Shown: positions 1 to 13,955, numbered from the stretch's first letter. The stretch is 64,000 nucleotides of DNA from Macrostomum hystrix (GCA_950097015.1 CATNEN010000011.1:5916001-5980000); one strand, 5' to 3'. Program-made: numbers and translations. The notes: generated by a model from the letters alone, not told the origin.

Positions 1-386
1 AATTGTCTGTGTGCCGGCAGCTAGTCCATAAACCCAGATAAAATTCCTGTTTTCTAAAATGTCTACCGCTGCACTAATTTTGTATGATTGGGTCCAATCG
101 CCATTCGATGTCTGGTTTATTTTTATTTATTATAGACGCACATATTTTTATCGAATGTAAATTTAAATGCCCACAGCAGATATGGATGCATATTGGCTCA
201 GACACGAAGCTATGGAGGCATATCAGAAGGCCTGAGAATTCAGGCTGTAATCGAACCGACCAATGGCATAAAAGCTCCCCTCTTCCACTGGAATATAAGC
301 TGACAAAATTTCATCTCAAGTTCAGACAGTCCGCCGAGAGGCTCAGCAAAAATTGATCAGCGGAGAGCCAATTCCACCGCCAAGCC
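1..386. other. Flank upstream of the channel gene
   Basis: I see no recognisable gene or repeat. Short open frames here show no family similarity. The sequence just before 387 (TTCAGACAG, 321-329) could hold a 3' splice site for a 5' UTR exon or a spliced leader, but this is only a possibility. Confidence 0.4.
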
Positions 387-3300
387 ATGATGAACGGCCT
401 GAGCGTGATGAGCAAGAAGACGCTGCGCAAGCAGGTGATGCTGAGCCGTCTGCAGCAGCTGATGAACAGCTCAACAGCTCACGGCATGAACAAACTCGTG
501 CAGGCCGACTCCAACTGGCCCATGAAGGTGGCCTGGTTTATTATCTTCATCAGCGCCGTCTGCGGCGTGACGATTCACACGGCCACGGTCATCAGGCTCT
601 ATTTCAGCTATCCCGTCAGCTCGACTGTCAGACAGAAGGTCAACGGCTTCGAGTTTCCTGACGTGACCATCTGCGACACGATGCTGAAGAAGTTCTTTCT
701 CTATAATGTGTCTTACTACGACCAGCGCACAGCAGACAGGGACTACAGCAGGTACTCGCAGGTGGTCCAGACAATGCTGGGCTACCAATTCGGCTGGGAG
801 AGCAAGAAGTTCCTGAAGGCAATCTACATCGCCTCCGGGCACAAGTTCAACATGTCCGAGGTGAGCGCCAGGGCCGAGGACTTCGTGCTCTACTGCGAAT
901 TCGATCAGAAGCCCTGCAGCTTCGAGAACTTCAGCCTGTACTATGACAGGGTGTACGGCAACTGCTACACCTTCAGGCCGCAGTCGAGAGAGCTGGAGAA
1001 GGCTGGCGCCGAGATGGGCCTAATCATGGTGCTGTATCCGCCGTCTGTCGACGCCAACTTTGATGAGGACCGCATCATGAAGACGACAACGGGGCTGGAG
1101 AGCAAGGGCTTCCAGATCACCGTCCACCAGCGCGACACCCAGCCCGACCCTCACGAGTTTGGTATCACCGCCCCAGTCGGCATGCGGGCAGATTTCGCGC
1201 TGTCGCAGACTCAAATCCGGCTGGCCAATACCAACACAAGACCCTGCTCGCCAGCTGGCAAGCAGACCTTCTGGAATCCCTTTCTGCGGACTCGGCAGGA
1301 GTATGAGAACCGGCTGTACAACTGTGTCGACAACGAGGACGCCAATCACATCCAGAGCGTCTGTCGGTGCACCATCGAGGGCTTGATCCCTGTGACGGAG
1401 AAGCGGCTGCGAACCGCCGACTACTGCCACGACATCCTCGACATGCAGCGATTCAACGCCACTCGCTTTCGCAAGCTGTCAGATCTGGTGCAGAAGGTGT
1501 GGAGTCGCTATAGCGAGGTTGTTAAGAGAAAGTATGCCAGGCTGATTGTTAAGGTGGCTGGAAGCCAGGTAGGTTTCAAGTTAATACTAGACTGTGAATT
1601 TATTTTTCTAGATGGATACGACTCTTGTCTACGAACTTGTTAACGATTGGATAATTTACCAGTTAATGTTGGGATAATTTGCCTGTTGGGAAACTTGTTA
1701 AAGAGGAGAAAACGGTCATTCAGAAGGAAGTTTATAATATTATCTTACTAATGACATGCACTAAACGTGAGAAGCATTGAGGGAATTCAATTGAGGAATT
1801 CAAAAGAATGTTCAGTCAAACCGTGCTCTACGAAGGGTGGGGCTGACCGTGCTAGAAATATTCCCTAGAAACAAAAAAGCAAAGAAAAACTTTTTTGCCC
1901 CCCTCCTTATGCTTTCTTTCACATGCGTCAACACACACGCATCACATAGTTCACATCCTGATTAATCAGTCCGATACTTGGCCTTACACACTGGCAGGGC
2001 TAGACAAGAAATGATCTTATTCACATCCTGGACTAGTGTTGATCACGTGCAGCAGTAGCATCTAATTATCATCATTCGTATGCATATATAACAACGGAAC
2101 CGTAGCCTCAAATATAATCAAAGTGAACATAATTTCTAACCCCCTAAAACACCCACCCCAGTGAGTTGCATCCAATCTATAAAATGAAATTGTACATACT
2201 TTCTAACCCCCTAGAACACCCACCCCAGTCGTAGCCTCCAATCTATAAAATGAAACTGTACATACTTTTCTAACCCCCTAGAACACCAACCCCAGTCGTA
2301 GCCTCCAATCTATAAAATGAAATTGTACATACTTTCTAACCCCCTAGAAAACCCACCCCAGTCGTAGCCTCAAATCTATAAAATGAAATTGTACATACTT
2401 TCTAGCATCCAATCAAACTCCAGCAAACAACAACAAAATGGCTCTTCAAGTTTGGGGTTTCTCTCCTTGGAGTTCTGTTCCTAGAAGATACTCCTAGTTT
2501 CTCTCTATGTAGTCTAGCGGTTTAGTGGCAGTCTCGGTGACTCGATGGCTATAACTATTCACGACTATCGATACTCAGTAACACTGGATCCGCAACTCGG
2601 TTATCGGAGTTCAGACCGAGAAAGAACACAAACAAAGTCTTATTTTCTAATTTGCAACCTAATATAGCTTAAAGACTAGCTCTCTAAAATCGCGGCGGTG
2701 GCGGAGCTTTCGCGCCCCGCTCTGCCTTGTATTTTATTTCAAACCCCTTATTTCCAACATTACGCAACATTACGCAAGATAGTCTGTGAAGATTGGTGTC
2801 GCAGCCCCGAGCCTAGCACAGCGCCACACGTTAAACTACTTGGTTGGTAGGCACACCAACTCCTCTACCCCTTATCAGGTCCAGGCCTTCTCCAGCTCTC
2901 GTCTCCAGGTGGGGTCCAGGCCGGATCCGCCTCATCTCGTGGTCCTAGGGTTCGACGTCCACCCCCGATCGATTCTCCTCCTGTCGGTCTCCCCCGTGGG
3001 CCGGTTCCGATTTTGCTGTCCGTCCAGGCCGAGTTCGCGCTGTAATTGATGGGTGCGCCCTAGGCGTGTCTTCATCTAACCTCTGCTTTCCGGTGCTTGC
3101 CCTCTCGGCTGTTGCCAAGTTTACACAAAGTTGACCTGGAGCTCTGTTATGCTACTTTCAGATTTCTAACTCTTATAAACCCAAAAGGCACAGCGAGAAG
3201 AATGTCACACTGCTTGACGATTAGGCAGAAGTGCTCACAGACCACGTAAATATATGACACTATCTTCCCTCCGACAGGCAATCAGCAGCTTCCCAGAGCT

Positions 3301-4102
3301 GGCCGAACGCCTTCGCAATGTCGAATGCGCCAACAACTTCTCGCCGAAGCAGACAAAGTCGGAGTGCCTGAACGAGTGCCAGTACAGCGAGTACGCATCG
3401 GCCATCGCCCTGGCCGAGTGGCCCGACCGCTCCTTCACCAGCCGGGGCAGCCTGATTCGCACCAAGAAGCTCGGCAGCGTGCTGGCTGACTACACTCGCC
3501 GAGTAGCCAACTGCAGCCCACCGGTGGCTCTCGTCACCTCTCTGCGTATCAGCAACAGAAACGTGTCTGGCTGCAAAGAGGACGACCATCCAAACTACGA
3601 CCGAGTGCCTCTGGAGAACACAACGTGCCGTGACCTGCAGTCGTTTGTCAGCAACACCCTCGTACAGGTGAGGGTCTATCCCAAAACCCTGACAATCCGG
3701 ATGCTGCTGGAGGTGCGCTCCTACGAGCTGGAGAAACTATTCAGCGACATCGGCGGCATCCTCGGCCTCTGGGTTGGCATCAGCGTCATCACCATCTTCG
3801 AGCTGGGTGAGATTGCCATCCTGACTGCAGTTTACCTGTACAATTTGCTGCACACCAAGGCACACGGGATTAGAGATCTGCGGTGCCGCTGTCCCAGTCA
3901 TTGCTGCGAGGGAGCCGCCGAGGATCAACGCGACGAGAGCCAGCAGCCCTGCTGCAATGGCACAGTTCAACACGAACATCAGCAGCTGCAGCCGGCGCAT
4001 CTAGAACAGGAGCCTCCGTGGCTGAAGTCACTCTCAGGAGCTGGCAGCAGTAGCTGCAGATCAGTGATGTGTATCCGCTATGATATCGAGACGAATTTGT
4101 GA
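387..4102 (+). CDS. DEG/ENaC-family sodium channel subunit, two exons
   Basis: Exons 387-1568 and 3278-4102 join in phase 0 (donor CAG|GTAGGT, acceptor CCGACAG|GCA) to give a 668-residue protein, a normal length for the amiloride-sensitive/degenerin/peptide-gated channel family. Visible features: an HG pair at residues 32-33 (the cytoplasmic gating motif), TM1 at about 46-70, a large cysteine-rich extracellular domain with YGNCYTF, the pre-TM2 cysteine block ending SECLNECQYSEY and then EWP, and TM2 at about 554-580 with GLWVGISVITIFELGE, which holds the G-x-S selectivity filter (GIS). The start is the first ATG after an in-frame stop at 354, in a good context (GCCATGA). The family forms trimeric Na+ channels in the plasma membrane. 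Whether this one is gated by peptide, acid or force cannot be told. The intron (1569-3277) carries a repeat of about 66 bp. Confidence 0.9.
2100..2405 (+). repeat. Repeat of about 66 bp in the DEG/ENaC intron
   Basis: About four to five imperfect copies. Each contains a branch-point-like TTTCTAAC followed by CCCCTAG and then CACCCACCCCAG, so each reads like a complete 3' splice site in the sense of the host gene. The acceptor that keeps the protein in frame lies about 870 bp further on, at 3277. Confidence 0.85.
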
Positions 4103-4400
4103 GGCCTGTTAGTCTAAGCGCTGAACTGAGTGTACTTTATCGCACCTGGCTGTGACGCAGGGAATCTAACATATGCACTTTTACCTGCCACTGTTAATTA
4201 TCCCAATTGAAGGAATTATCCCTACTGTAAAAGTGCGATTGCTAAAAATTGCGTATTTTTTAATTTTGTTATTTAGGGAATGTGTTAAAAATGTTGTTTT
4301 AATGAAAAACACACTGATTCTAGGAAAGGGTTGCATTGTCTTTGTCAATTAAACAATCGTGAGACATATAGCATATAAACCGGCGATCCCGACTTTAATA
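4103..4400. other. 3' flank of the channel gene
   Basis: AT-rich and without an open frame worth naming. It probably includes the 3' UTR of the channel gene. I do not see an unambiguous AATAAA signal. Confidence 0.35.
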
Positions 4401-6013
4401 TAGCATTAAGGAACAGGTAAATGAGAATTGAATGGGTCATGAAGGAACAGGTAAATGAGAATTGAATGGGTCATGAAGGAACAGGTAAATCAGAGCTGAA
4501 TGTGTCCTGAAGGAACAGGTAAACAGAGCTGAATAAGGGATGAAGGAACAGGTAAATCATAGCTGAATAAGGGATGAAGGAACAGGTAAATCAGAACTGA
4601 ATGGGTCATAAAGGAACAGGTAAATCAGAACTGAATGGGTCATAAAGGAACAGGTAAATGAGAACTGAATGGGTCATAAAGGAACAGGTAAATGAGAACT
4701 GAATGGGTCATGAAGGAACAGGTAAATGAGAACTGAATGGGTCATAAAGGAACAGGTAAATGAGAACTGAATGGGTCATGAAGGAACAGGTAAATCAGAA
4801 CTGAATGGGTCATAAAGGAACAGGTAAATCAGAACTGAATGGGTCATGAAGGAACAGGTAAATCAGAACTGAATGGGTCATAAAGGAACAGGTAAATCAG
4901 AACTGAATGGGTCATGAAGGAACAGGTAAATCAGAACTGAATGGGTCATAAAGGAACAGGTAAATCAGAACTGAATGGGTCATAAAGGAACAGGTAGATC
5001 AGAACTGAATGGGTCATAAAGGAACAGGTAAATCAGAACTGAATGGGTCATAAAGGAACAGGTAAATGAGAACTGAATGGGTCATGAAGGAACAGGTAAA
5101 TGAGAATTGAATGGGTCATGAAGGAACAGGTAAATGAGAACTGAATGGGTCATGAAGGAACAGGTAAATGAGAACTGAATGGGTCATGAAGGAACAGGTA
5201 AATCAGAGCTGAATGTGTCCTGAAGGAACAGGTAAACAGAGCTGAATAAGGGATGAAGGAACAGGTAAATCATAGCTGAATAAGGGATGAAGGAACAGGT
5301 AAATCAGAACTGAATGGGTCATAAAGGAACAGGTAAATCAGAACTGAATGGGTCATAAAGGAACAGGTAAATCAGAACTGAATGGGTCATAAAGGAACAG
5401 GTAAATGAGAACTGAATGGGTCATAAAGGAACAGGTAAATGAGAACTGAATGGGTCATGAAGGAACAGGTAAATCAGAACTGAATGGGTCATAAAGGAAC
5501 AGGTAAATCAGAACTGAATGGGTCATAAAGGAACAGGTAAATCAGAACTGAATGGGTCATGAAGGAACAGGTAAATGAGAACTGAATGGGTCATAAAGGA
5601 ACAGGTAAATGAGAACTGAATGGGTCATAAAGGAACAGGTAGATCAGAACTGAATGGGTCATAAAGGAACAGGTAAATGAGAACTGAATGGGTCATAAAG
5701 GAACAGGTAGATCAGAACTGAATGGGTCATAAAGGAACAGGTAGATCAGAACTTAATGGGTCATAAAGGAACAGGTAGATCAGAACTGAATGGGTCATAA
5801 AGGAACAGGTAAATGAGAACTGAATGGGTCATAAAGGAACAGGTAAATGAGAACTGAATGGGTCATAAAGGAACAGGTAAATGAGAACTGAATGGGTCAT
5901 AAAGGAACAGGTAGATCAGAACTGAATGGGTCATAAAGGAACAGGTAGATCAGAACTGAATGGGTCATAAAGGAACAGGTAAATGAGAACTGAATGGGTC
6001 ATAAAGGAACAGG
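4401..6013. repeat. 34-bp satellite, about 47 copies
   Basis: Core AAGGAACAGGTAAATGAGAA recurs every 34 bp. Variant blocks recur inside the array (the units with 'gctgaatgtgtcctg' and 'gctgaataagggatg' appear near 4490-4580 and again near 5205-5300), showing higher-order duplication of several monomers. Each + strand unit has CAG|GTAAAT, a 5'-splice-site-like string. It lies just downstream of the channel gene. Confidence 0.95.
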
Positions 6014-6520
6014 TGAATCCTATCCTAAAGAATACTGGACATTCTGTAGTAACTAGCCTAAAAAGTGAGTAAAAAGACCTAATTGCAAATACACCAATGT
6101 CAGTCATAAGCAGCAGCAGCAGCAGCAGCAGAGCTGCCTAATTAGACGTGCCTATAAAATGGCTAACCTGGTTAACCAGTCAGGCACAGCAACACCGGTG
6201 AGTCTGTACTCAGTCAATCAGTAGCCCGAAGGCTAGGCCAGTTCCCAGAGATGAAAGAAATGCGTGTGGCGGCTGGAAGTTTTTTTTATCAACCGTTTCG
6301 CGGGCAGCGACTGGAAGTGATTGTTATTTGGGAAAGACAAATATGCACAGCTGGTTGCCATGGGCGCTGACTGGGGCGGCTAACTTGCTACTGGAATGAT
6401 TCGCTTACCATCACTTTCGAGGGATGAGGGACTCCAGTGTTTTCGGACTCTTTTAAACATCAAACACTGGCCGCACTTTTCGTGCTCGCATTTGCCTCAC
6501 CAGATGCCCTTCATTTGCTC
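6014..6520. other. Spacer with CAG microsatellite
   Basis: Non-repetitive spacer between two arrays. A CAG triplet run sits at about 6110-6131. No gene recognised. Confidence 0.5.
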
Positions 6521-7312
6521 ACTTGTTCACCTCACACCTCATCAGCTCATTCACACCTCATCAGCTGCTCACTCACAGCTCATCAGCTGATCATTCACAC
6601 CTCATCAGCTGCTCACTCACACCTCATCAGCTGATCATTCAGACCTCATCAGCTCATTCACACCTCATCAGCTGCTCACTCACACCTCATCAGCTGCTCA
6701 CTCACACCTCATCAGCTGCTCATTCCACAGCTCATCAGCTGCTCACTCACACCTCATCAGCTGCTCATTCACACCTCATCAGCTGCTCATTCACACCTCA
6801 TCAGCTGATCATTCACACCTCATGAGCTGCTCACTCACACCTCATCAGCTGATCATTCAGACCTCATCAGCTGCTCATGCAGACCTCATCAACTGCTCAT
6901 TCAGACCTCATCAGCTGCTCATTTACATCGCATCAGCTGCTCATTCAGACCTCATCAGCTGCTCATTCACACCTCATCAGCTGCACATTCATACCTCATC
7001 AGCTGCTCATTTACATCTCATCAGCTGCACATTCATACCTCATCAGCTGCTCATTCACACCTCATCAGCTGCACATTCATACCTCATCAGCTGCTCATTT
7101 ACATCTCATCAGTTGCACATTCATACCTCATCAGCTGCTCATTCACACCTCATCAGCTGCACATTCATACCTCATCAGCTGCTCATTTACATCTCATCAG
7201 CTGCTCATTCACATCTCATCAGCTGCTCATTCAGACCTCATCAGCTGCTCATTCACACCTCATCAGCTGATCATTTACATCTCATCAGCTGCTCATTCAC
7301 ATCTCATGAACA
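6520..7312. repeat. 22-bp satellite, about 36 copies
   Basis: Unit core CACCTCATCAGCTGCTCATT recurs every 22 bp, with variants such as TGATC for TGCTC and ACATC for CACACC. It contains the palindrome CAGCTG. Because 22 is not a multiple of 3, three-unit (66-bp) open frames run through it. I regard those as spurious. Confidence 0.95.
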
Positions 7313-7792
7313 GTTCTCGTAAGAGAACAGACGAAACCGCAAGACGCTTTCATACTTGTAGATTTTCTAAGAAACAACTAGACAGGGACGCGATCCCTTC
7401 TCGACTTGGCTAGATCCAAATCCAACGAGTCCATTTCTTATCCCTAAATAATCCCAGAAAAAAACACGCTGACCTACAGTTATAAAAAAGTTAATCTACA
7501 AATGACTAACGAAAATTTTTTTTTCTTTCGGGACAAATCACTACAAGGATCAAGCCTAGTCGCATTGCTAAGCGCGTATTTGTATTAGACTTTTTGAACA
7601 CTCAGCCACAGATCCTCTGTGCGAATGTGTGAAGCTTCTGTGTGGCATTTCACGGCCTATGTCATGCCAAAAGAAATCTGGAAACCCACATGACTAAGAA
7701 ATAAATATATTAGTTTTCTTCCCGTCAACTAGCAAAAAAACTTCTGCTACACAATATTAACCTGGAAACTCTAAAGACAAACGGGTCTTTTT
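7313..7792. other. Spacer between arrays
   Basis: AT-rich unique sequence. I see no gene, RNA or element here. Confidence 0.4.
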
Positions 7793-10700
7793 GAGATCTC
7801 ACCCCAGAGAAACCAGGCTAAATGAGATCTCACCCCAGAGAAACCATACTATATGAGATCTCACCATAAAGCAACCATACTATATGAGATCTCACCAAAA
7901 AGCAACCATACTATATGAGATCTCACCATAAAGCAACCATACTATATGAGATCTCACCATAAAGCAACCATACTATATGAGATCTCACCATAAAGCAACC
8001 ATAATATATGAGATCTCACCATAAAGCAACCATACTATATGAGATCTCACCATAAAGCAACCATACTATATGAGATCTCACCATAAAGCAACCATACTAT
8101 ATGAGATCTCACCATAAAGCAACCATACTATATGAGATCTCACCATAAAGCAACCATACTATATGAGATCTCACCATAAAGAAACCATACTATATGAGGT
8201 CTCACCATAAAGAAACCATACTATATGAGATCTCACCATAAAGAAACCATACTATATGAGATCTCACCATAAAGAAACCATACTATATGAGATCTCACCA
8301 TAAAGAAACCATACTATATGAGATCTCACCATAAAGAAACCATACTATATGAGATCTCACCATAAAGCAACCATACTATATGAGATCTCACCATAAAGAA
8401 ACCATACTATATGAGATCTCACCATAAAGCAACCATACTATATGAGATCTCACCCCAGAGAAACCATACTATATGAGATCTCACCATAAAGCAACCATAC
8501 TATATGAGATCTCACCATAAAGCAACCATACTATATGAGATCTCACCATAAAGCAACCATACTATATGAGATCTCACCATAAAGCAACCATACTATATGA
8601 GATCTCACCATAAAGCAACCATACTATATGAGATCTCACCATAAAGCAACCATACTATATGAGATCTCACCATAAAGAAACCATACTATATGAGATCTCA
8701 CCATAAAGCAACCATACTATATGAGATCTCACCATAAAGCAACCATACTATATGAGATCTCACCATAAAGAAACCATACTATATGAGATCTCACCATAAA
8801 GAAACCATACTATATGAGATCTCACCATAAAGCAACCATACTATATGAGATCTCACCATAAAGAAACCATACTATATGAGATCTCACCATAAAGCAACCA
8901 TACTATATGAGATCTCACCATAAAGAAACCATACTATATGAGATCTCACCATAAAGAAACCATACTATATGAGATCTCACCATAAAGAAACCATACTATA
9001 TGAGATCTCACCATAAAGAAACCATACTATATGAGATCTCACCATAAAGAAACCATACTATATGAGATCTCACCATAAAGAAACCATACTATATGAGATC
9101 TCACCATAAAGAAACCATACTATATGAGATCTCACCATAAAGAAACCATACTATATGAGATCTCACCATAAAGAAACCATACTATATGAGATCTCACCAT
9201 AAAGAAACCATACTATATGAGATCTCACCATAAAGAAACCATACTATATGAGATCTCACCATAAAGAAACCATACTATATGAGATCTCACCATAAAGCAA
9301 CCATACTATATGAGATCTCACCATAAAGCAACCATACTATATGAGATCTCATTATAAAGAAACCACAATATATGAGGTCTCACCATAAAGCAACCATACT
9401 ATATGAGATCTCACCATAAAGCAACCATACTATATGAGATCTCACCATAAAGCAACCATACTATATGAGATCTCACCATAAAGCAACCATACTATATGAG
9501 ATCTCACCATAAAGAAACCATACTATATGAGATCTCACCATAAAGCAACCATACTATATGAGATCTCACCATAAAGAAACCATACTATATGAGATCTCAC
9601 CATAAAGAAACCATACTATATGAGATCTCACCATAAAGAAACCATACTATATGAGATCTCACCATAAAGAAACCATACTATATGAGATCTCACCCCAGAG
9701 AAACCATACTATATGAGATCTCACCATAAAGCAACCATACTATATGAGATCTCACCATAAAGAAACCATACTATATGAGATCTCACCCCAGAGAAACCAT
9801 ACTATATGAGATCTCACCATAAAGCAACCATACTATATGAGATCTCACCATAAAGAAACCATACTATATGAGATCTCACCATAAAGAAACCATACTATAT
9901 GAGATCTCACCATAAAGAAACCATACTATATGAGATCTCACCATAAAGCAACCATACTATATGAGATCTCACCCCAGAGAAACCATACTATATGAGATCT
10001 CACCATAAAGCAACCATACTATATGAGATCTCACCATAAAGCAACCATACTATATGAGATCTCACCATAAAGCAACCATACTATATGAGATCTCACCATA
10101 AAGAAACCATACTATATGAGATCTCACCATAAAGCAACCATACTATATGAGATCTCACCATAAAGCAACCATACTATATGAGATCTCACCATAAAGAAAC
10201 CATACTATATGAGATCTCACCATAAAGCAACCATACTATATGAGATCTCACCATAAAGAAACCATACTATATGAGATCTCACCTTAAAGCAACCATACTA
10301 TATGAGATCTCACCATAAAGAAACCATACTATATGAGATCTCACCATAAAGAAACCATACTATATGAGATCTCATTATAAAGAAACCACAATATATGAGA
10401 TCTCACCATAAAGAAACCATACTATATGAGATCTCATTATAAAGAAACCACAATATATGAGATCTCACCATAAAGAAACCATACTATATGAGATCTCACC
10501 ATAAAGCAACCATACTATATGAGATCTCACCATAAAGAAAGCACAATATATGAGATCTCACCATAAAGAAACCATACTATATGAGATCTCACCATAAAGC
10601 AACCATAGTATATGAGATCTCACCATAAAGCAACCATACTATATGAGATCTCACCATAAAGAAACCATACTATATGAGATCTCACCATAAAGCAACCATA

Positions 10701-11845
10701 CTATATGAGATCTCACCATAAAGCAACCATACTATATGAGATCTCACCATAAAGCAACCATACTATATGAGATCTCACCATAAAGAAACCATAATATATG
10801 AGATCTCACCATAAAGCAACCATACTATATGAGATCTCACCATAAAGAAACCATACTATATGAGATCTCACCATAAAGCAACCATACTATATGAGATCTC
10901 ACCATAAAGAAACCATACTATATGAGATCTCACCATAAAGAAACCATACTATATGAGATCTCACCATAAAGAAACCATACTATATGAGATCTCACCATAA
11001 AGCAACCATACTATATGAGATCTCACCATAAAGCAACCATACTATATGAGATCTCATTATAAAGAAACCACAATATATGAGATCTCACCCCAGAGAAACC
11101 ATAATATATGAGATCTCACCATAAAGAAACCATAATATATGAGATCTCACCATAAAGAAACCATAGTATATGAGATCTCACCATAAAGAAACCATAGTAT
11201 ATGAGATCTCACCATAAAGAAACCATAATATATGAGATCTCACCATAAAGCAACCATACTATATGAGATCTCACCATAAAGAAACCATAGTATATGAGAT
11301 CTCACCATAAAGAAACCATACTATATGAGATCTCACCATAAAGAAACCATACTATATGAGATCTCACCATAAAGAAACCATACTATATGAGATCTCACCA
11401 TAAAGAAACCATAATATATGAGATCTCACCATAAAGCAACCATACTATATGAGATCTCACCATAAAGAAACCATAGTATATGAGATCTCACCATAAAGAA
11501 ACCATAGTATATGAGATCTCACCATAAAGAAACCATAGTATATGAGATCTCACCATAAAGAAACCATAGTATATGAGATCTCACCATAAAGAAACCATAA
11601 TATATGAGATCTCACCATAAAGAAACCATACTATATGAGATCTCACCATAAAGAAACCATAGTATATGAGATCTCACCATAAAGCAACCATACTATATGA
11701 GATCTCACCATAAAGAAACCATACTATATGAGATCTCATTATAAAGAAACCACAATATATGAGATCTCACCCCAGAGAAACCTTAATATATGAGATCTCA
11801 CCCCAGAGAAACCATAATATATGAGATCTCACTCCAGAGCAACCC
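7793..11845. repeat. 31-bp satellite, about 130 copies (4 kb)
   Basis: The largest array in the window. The monomer includes the perfect 10-bp palindrome TGAGATCTCA followed by CCATAAAG(C/A)AACCATA. Variants are CCCCAGAG for CCATAAAG, a GAGATCTCATTATAAAG form, and ATAATAT or ATAGTAT for ATACTAT. The variants cluster: CCCCAGAG at both edges and at scattered points, ATAGTAT/ATAATAT mainly after 11.0 kb. This suggests growth from the middle with older monomers at the ends. Confidence 0.97.
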
Positions 11846-12520
11846 AAGCTTATCAGTGCGTTCCACACGCTAAAGATCTAATTGAAACTCAATCAGTTGG
11901 TCATCTCACTCACTCTCTCGTTATTTGTGTCTGAAACTAGCTTCCAAACTCCAGTGCTCAAATCTGACAGGGACTCAACTCAAGCCTCAACAGTGCTCAA
12001 CGCTTGCACTGCTCAATCAGTGTCCTTAGCTATGCTCAATATTATGATTATGACTACGGGAGGCTAGGAATGGAAATTAATGGAGAAATTAGGACTGAGA
12101 GATTTTGTCCGCCAACTAAGGCGACAAGTAGAAGGCCGGGGCAGCAGACAGTAAGTTATTTTCTAATCCGCCATCGAGGGAGTCGGAGAGACACGGCGGC
12201 TTAGCCAATCCGCGGATTATCGAATGATCTGCACTTTAAATTGGCGAAAATATTTTTTTGCACACAATTAAACAGTCTTTTCTGCCTTTTATCGGCACTA
12301 AACAGCCGCACAATTTGTGTAGCATTGTTGTTTTGTTTCAGCAACCGCCAAACTTTATATTTTATTTTCTGAAAAAAACTTCTGGGTGCAAAAAATTTAT
12401 CGAATATTTACTTATTATAATCCGCACAGTTATTCTAAACGATAGAACATGATTTAAAAGCTTCTGAGATTGAAAATGCGAAAATTAGTAGATAGAATTC
12501 TTGCACAAAAAACAGGTAGG
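11846..12520. other. Spacer between arrays
   Basis: Unique, moderately AT-rich sequence with only short open frames that show no family similarity. Confidence 0.4.
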
Positions 12521-12524
12521 TTCT

Positions 12525-13590
12525 GATGCCTGAAGAAACAGAGGACAATTAGTAGGACTGATGCCTGAAGGCCTGAAGAAACGGAGGATGAGTAAGAGCT
12601 GAAGCCTGAAGGCCTGAGGAGGATAATGATAATGATTCCTGAGGAGGAATCGGAGGATGATGAGCAGGTGCTGAATGCCTGTAGGTCGACTGAAGAATCG
12701 GAGGATAATGAGCAGGGGCTGATGCCTAAAGGCCTCCTGAAGAATCGGAGGATAATGAGCAGGGGCTGATGCCTGAAAGCCTCCTGAAGAATCGGAGGAT
12801 AATGAGCAGGGGCTGATGCCTGAAGGCCTCCTGAAGAATCGGAGGATAATGAGCAGGGGCTGATGCCTGAAGGCCTCCTGAAGAATCGGAGGATAATGAG
12901 CAGGGGCTGATGCCTAAAGGCCTCCTGAAGAATCGGAGGATAATGAGCAGGGGCTGATGCCTAAAGGCCTGAAGAATCGGAGGATAATGAGCAAGGCCGG
13001 AGCCTGAAGGTCTCCTGAAGAATCGGAGGATAACGATCAGGGACTGACTCCTGAAGGTCTCCTGAAGAATCGGAGGATAACGATCAGGGGCTGATGCCTG
13101 AAGGTCTCCTGAAGAATCGGAGGATAATGAGCAGGGGCTGATGCCTAAAGGCCTGAAGAATCGGAGGATAACGATCAGGGACTGAAGGTCTCCTGAAGAA
13201 TCGGAGGATAATGAGCAGGGGCTGATGCCTAAAGGCCTGAAGAATCGGAGGATAACATGGGTAGGGGCTGATGTCTGTGGGCCTGAAGAATCGGAGGATA
13301 ATGAGCAGGGGCTGATGCCTGAAGGTCTCCTGAAGAATCGGAGGATAATGAGCAGGGGCTGATGCCTGAAGGCCTCCTGAAGAATCGGAGGATAATGAGC
13401 AGGGGCTGATGCCTAAAGGCCTGAAGAATCGGAGGATAATGAGCAAAGGCTGATGCCTGAAGGCCTCCTGAAGAATCGGAGGATAACGAGCAGGGGCTGA
13501 TGCATAAAGGCCTGAAGAATCGGAGGATAATGAGCAGGGGCTGATGCCTAAAGGCCTGAAGAATCGGAGGATAACATGGGTAGGGGCGCA
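12525..13590. repeat. 44/47-bp satellite
   Basis: Core GAAGAATCGGAGGATAATGA recurs with two monomer lengths, 47 bp (with an extra CCT) and 44 bp. More degenerate copies lie at the left edge (12525-12700). The minus-strand open frames across it follow from the repeat and are not supported as genes. It lies 3' of the DTWD2-like gene. Confidence 0.93.
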
Positions 13591-13955
13591 CATGCAATGG
13601 GGACAAAATGCCGAAGGCAGGATGAGAAATTCACAAGAAAACGGAACGCACTAGCAAGCTATAGTGTCCTGCAGAACAATATAGGAAATCGCAGCTTTTC
13701 TAAAAAAAACCAAAATGCCATTCATTCGATGCGAGCCTTCTGAGGGGCCTTAGAGAGAAGACACGCAATAAGTTTAGGGATTAAGGGGATTAAAGCGAAT
13801 AAGAAATTTACAGCAGCTTTTACCTCTCGCTAATCCATTTCTTTATTCAGGAAAAACTATGAAGGAAAGAAACTAGTGCGTAGGCCAATTATATCGATCA
13901 GATGTTTGCGGAATATTTTCAGCTGAAAATCTAGAAAGCATTTTTTTTGTTTTTA
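13591..13955. other. 3' flank of the DTWD2-like gene
   Basis: Unique sequence, probably 3' UTR and terminator region of the minus-strand gene ending at 13956. Nothing else recognised. Confidence 0.35.

Noticed and set aside
6523-7413. Overlapping plus-strand frames rich in SAAHSHLISC repeats
   Set aside because: Translation of the 22-bp satellite in several frames; no non-repeat coding sequence at either end.
7793-11845. CRISPR-like regular array
   Set aside because: The monomers are contiguous head-to-tail copies without unique spacers, and this is animal nuclear DNA.
13084-13606. Minus-strand frames with HQPLLIILRFFR repeats downstream of the DTWD2-like gene
   Set aside because: Product of the 44/47-bp satellite. 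The 3-bp length difference keeps frames open by chance.
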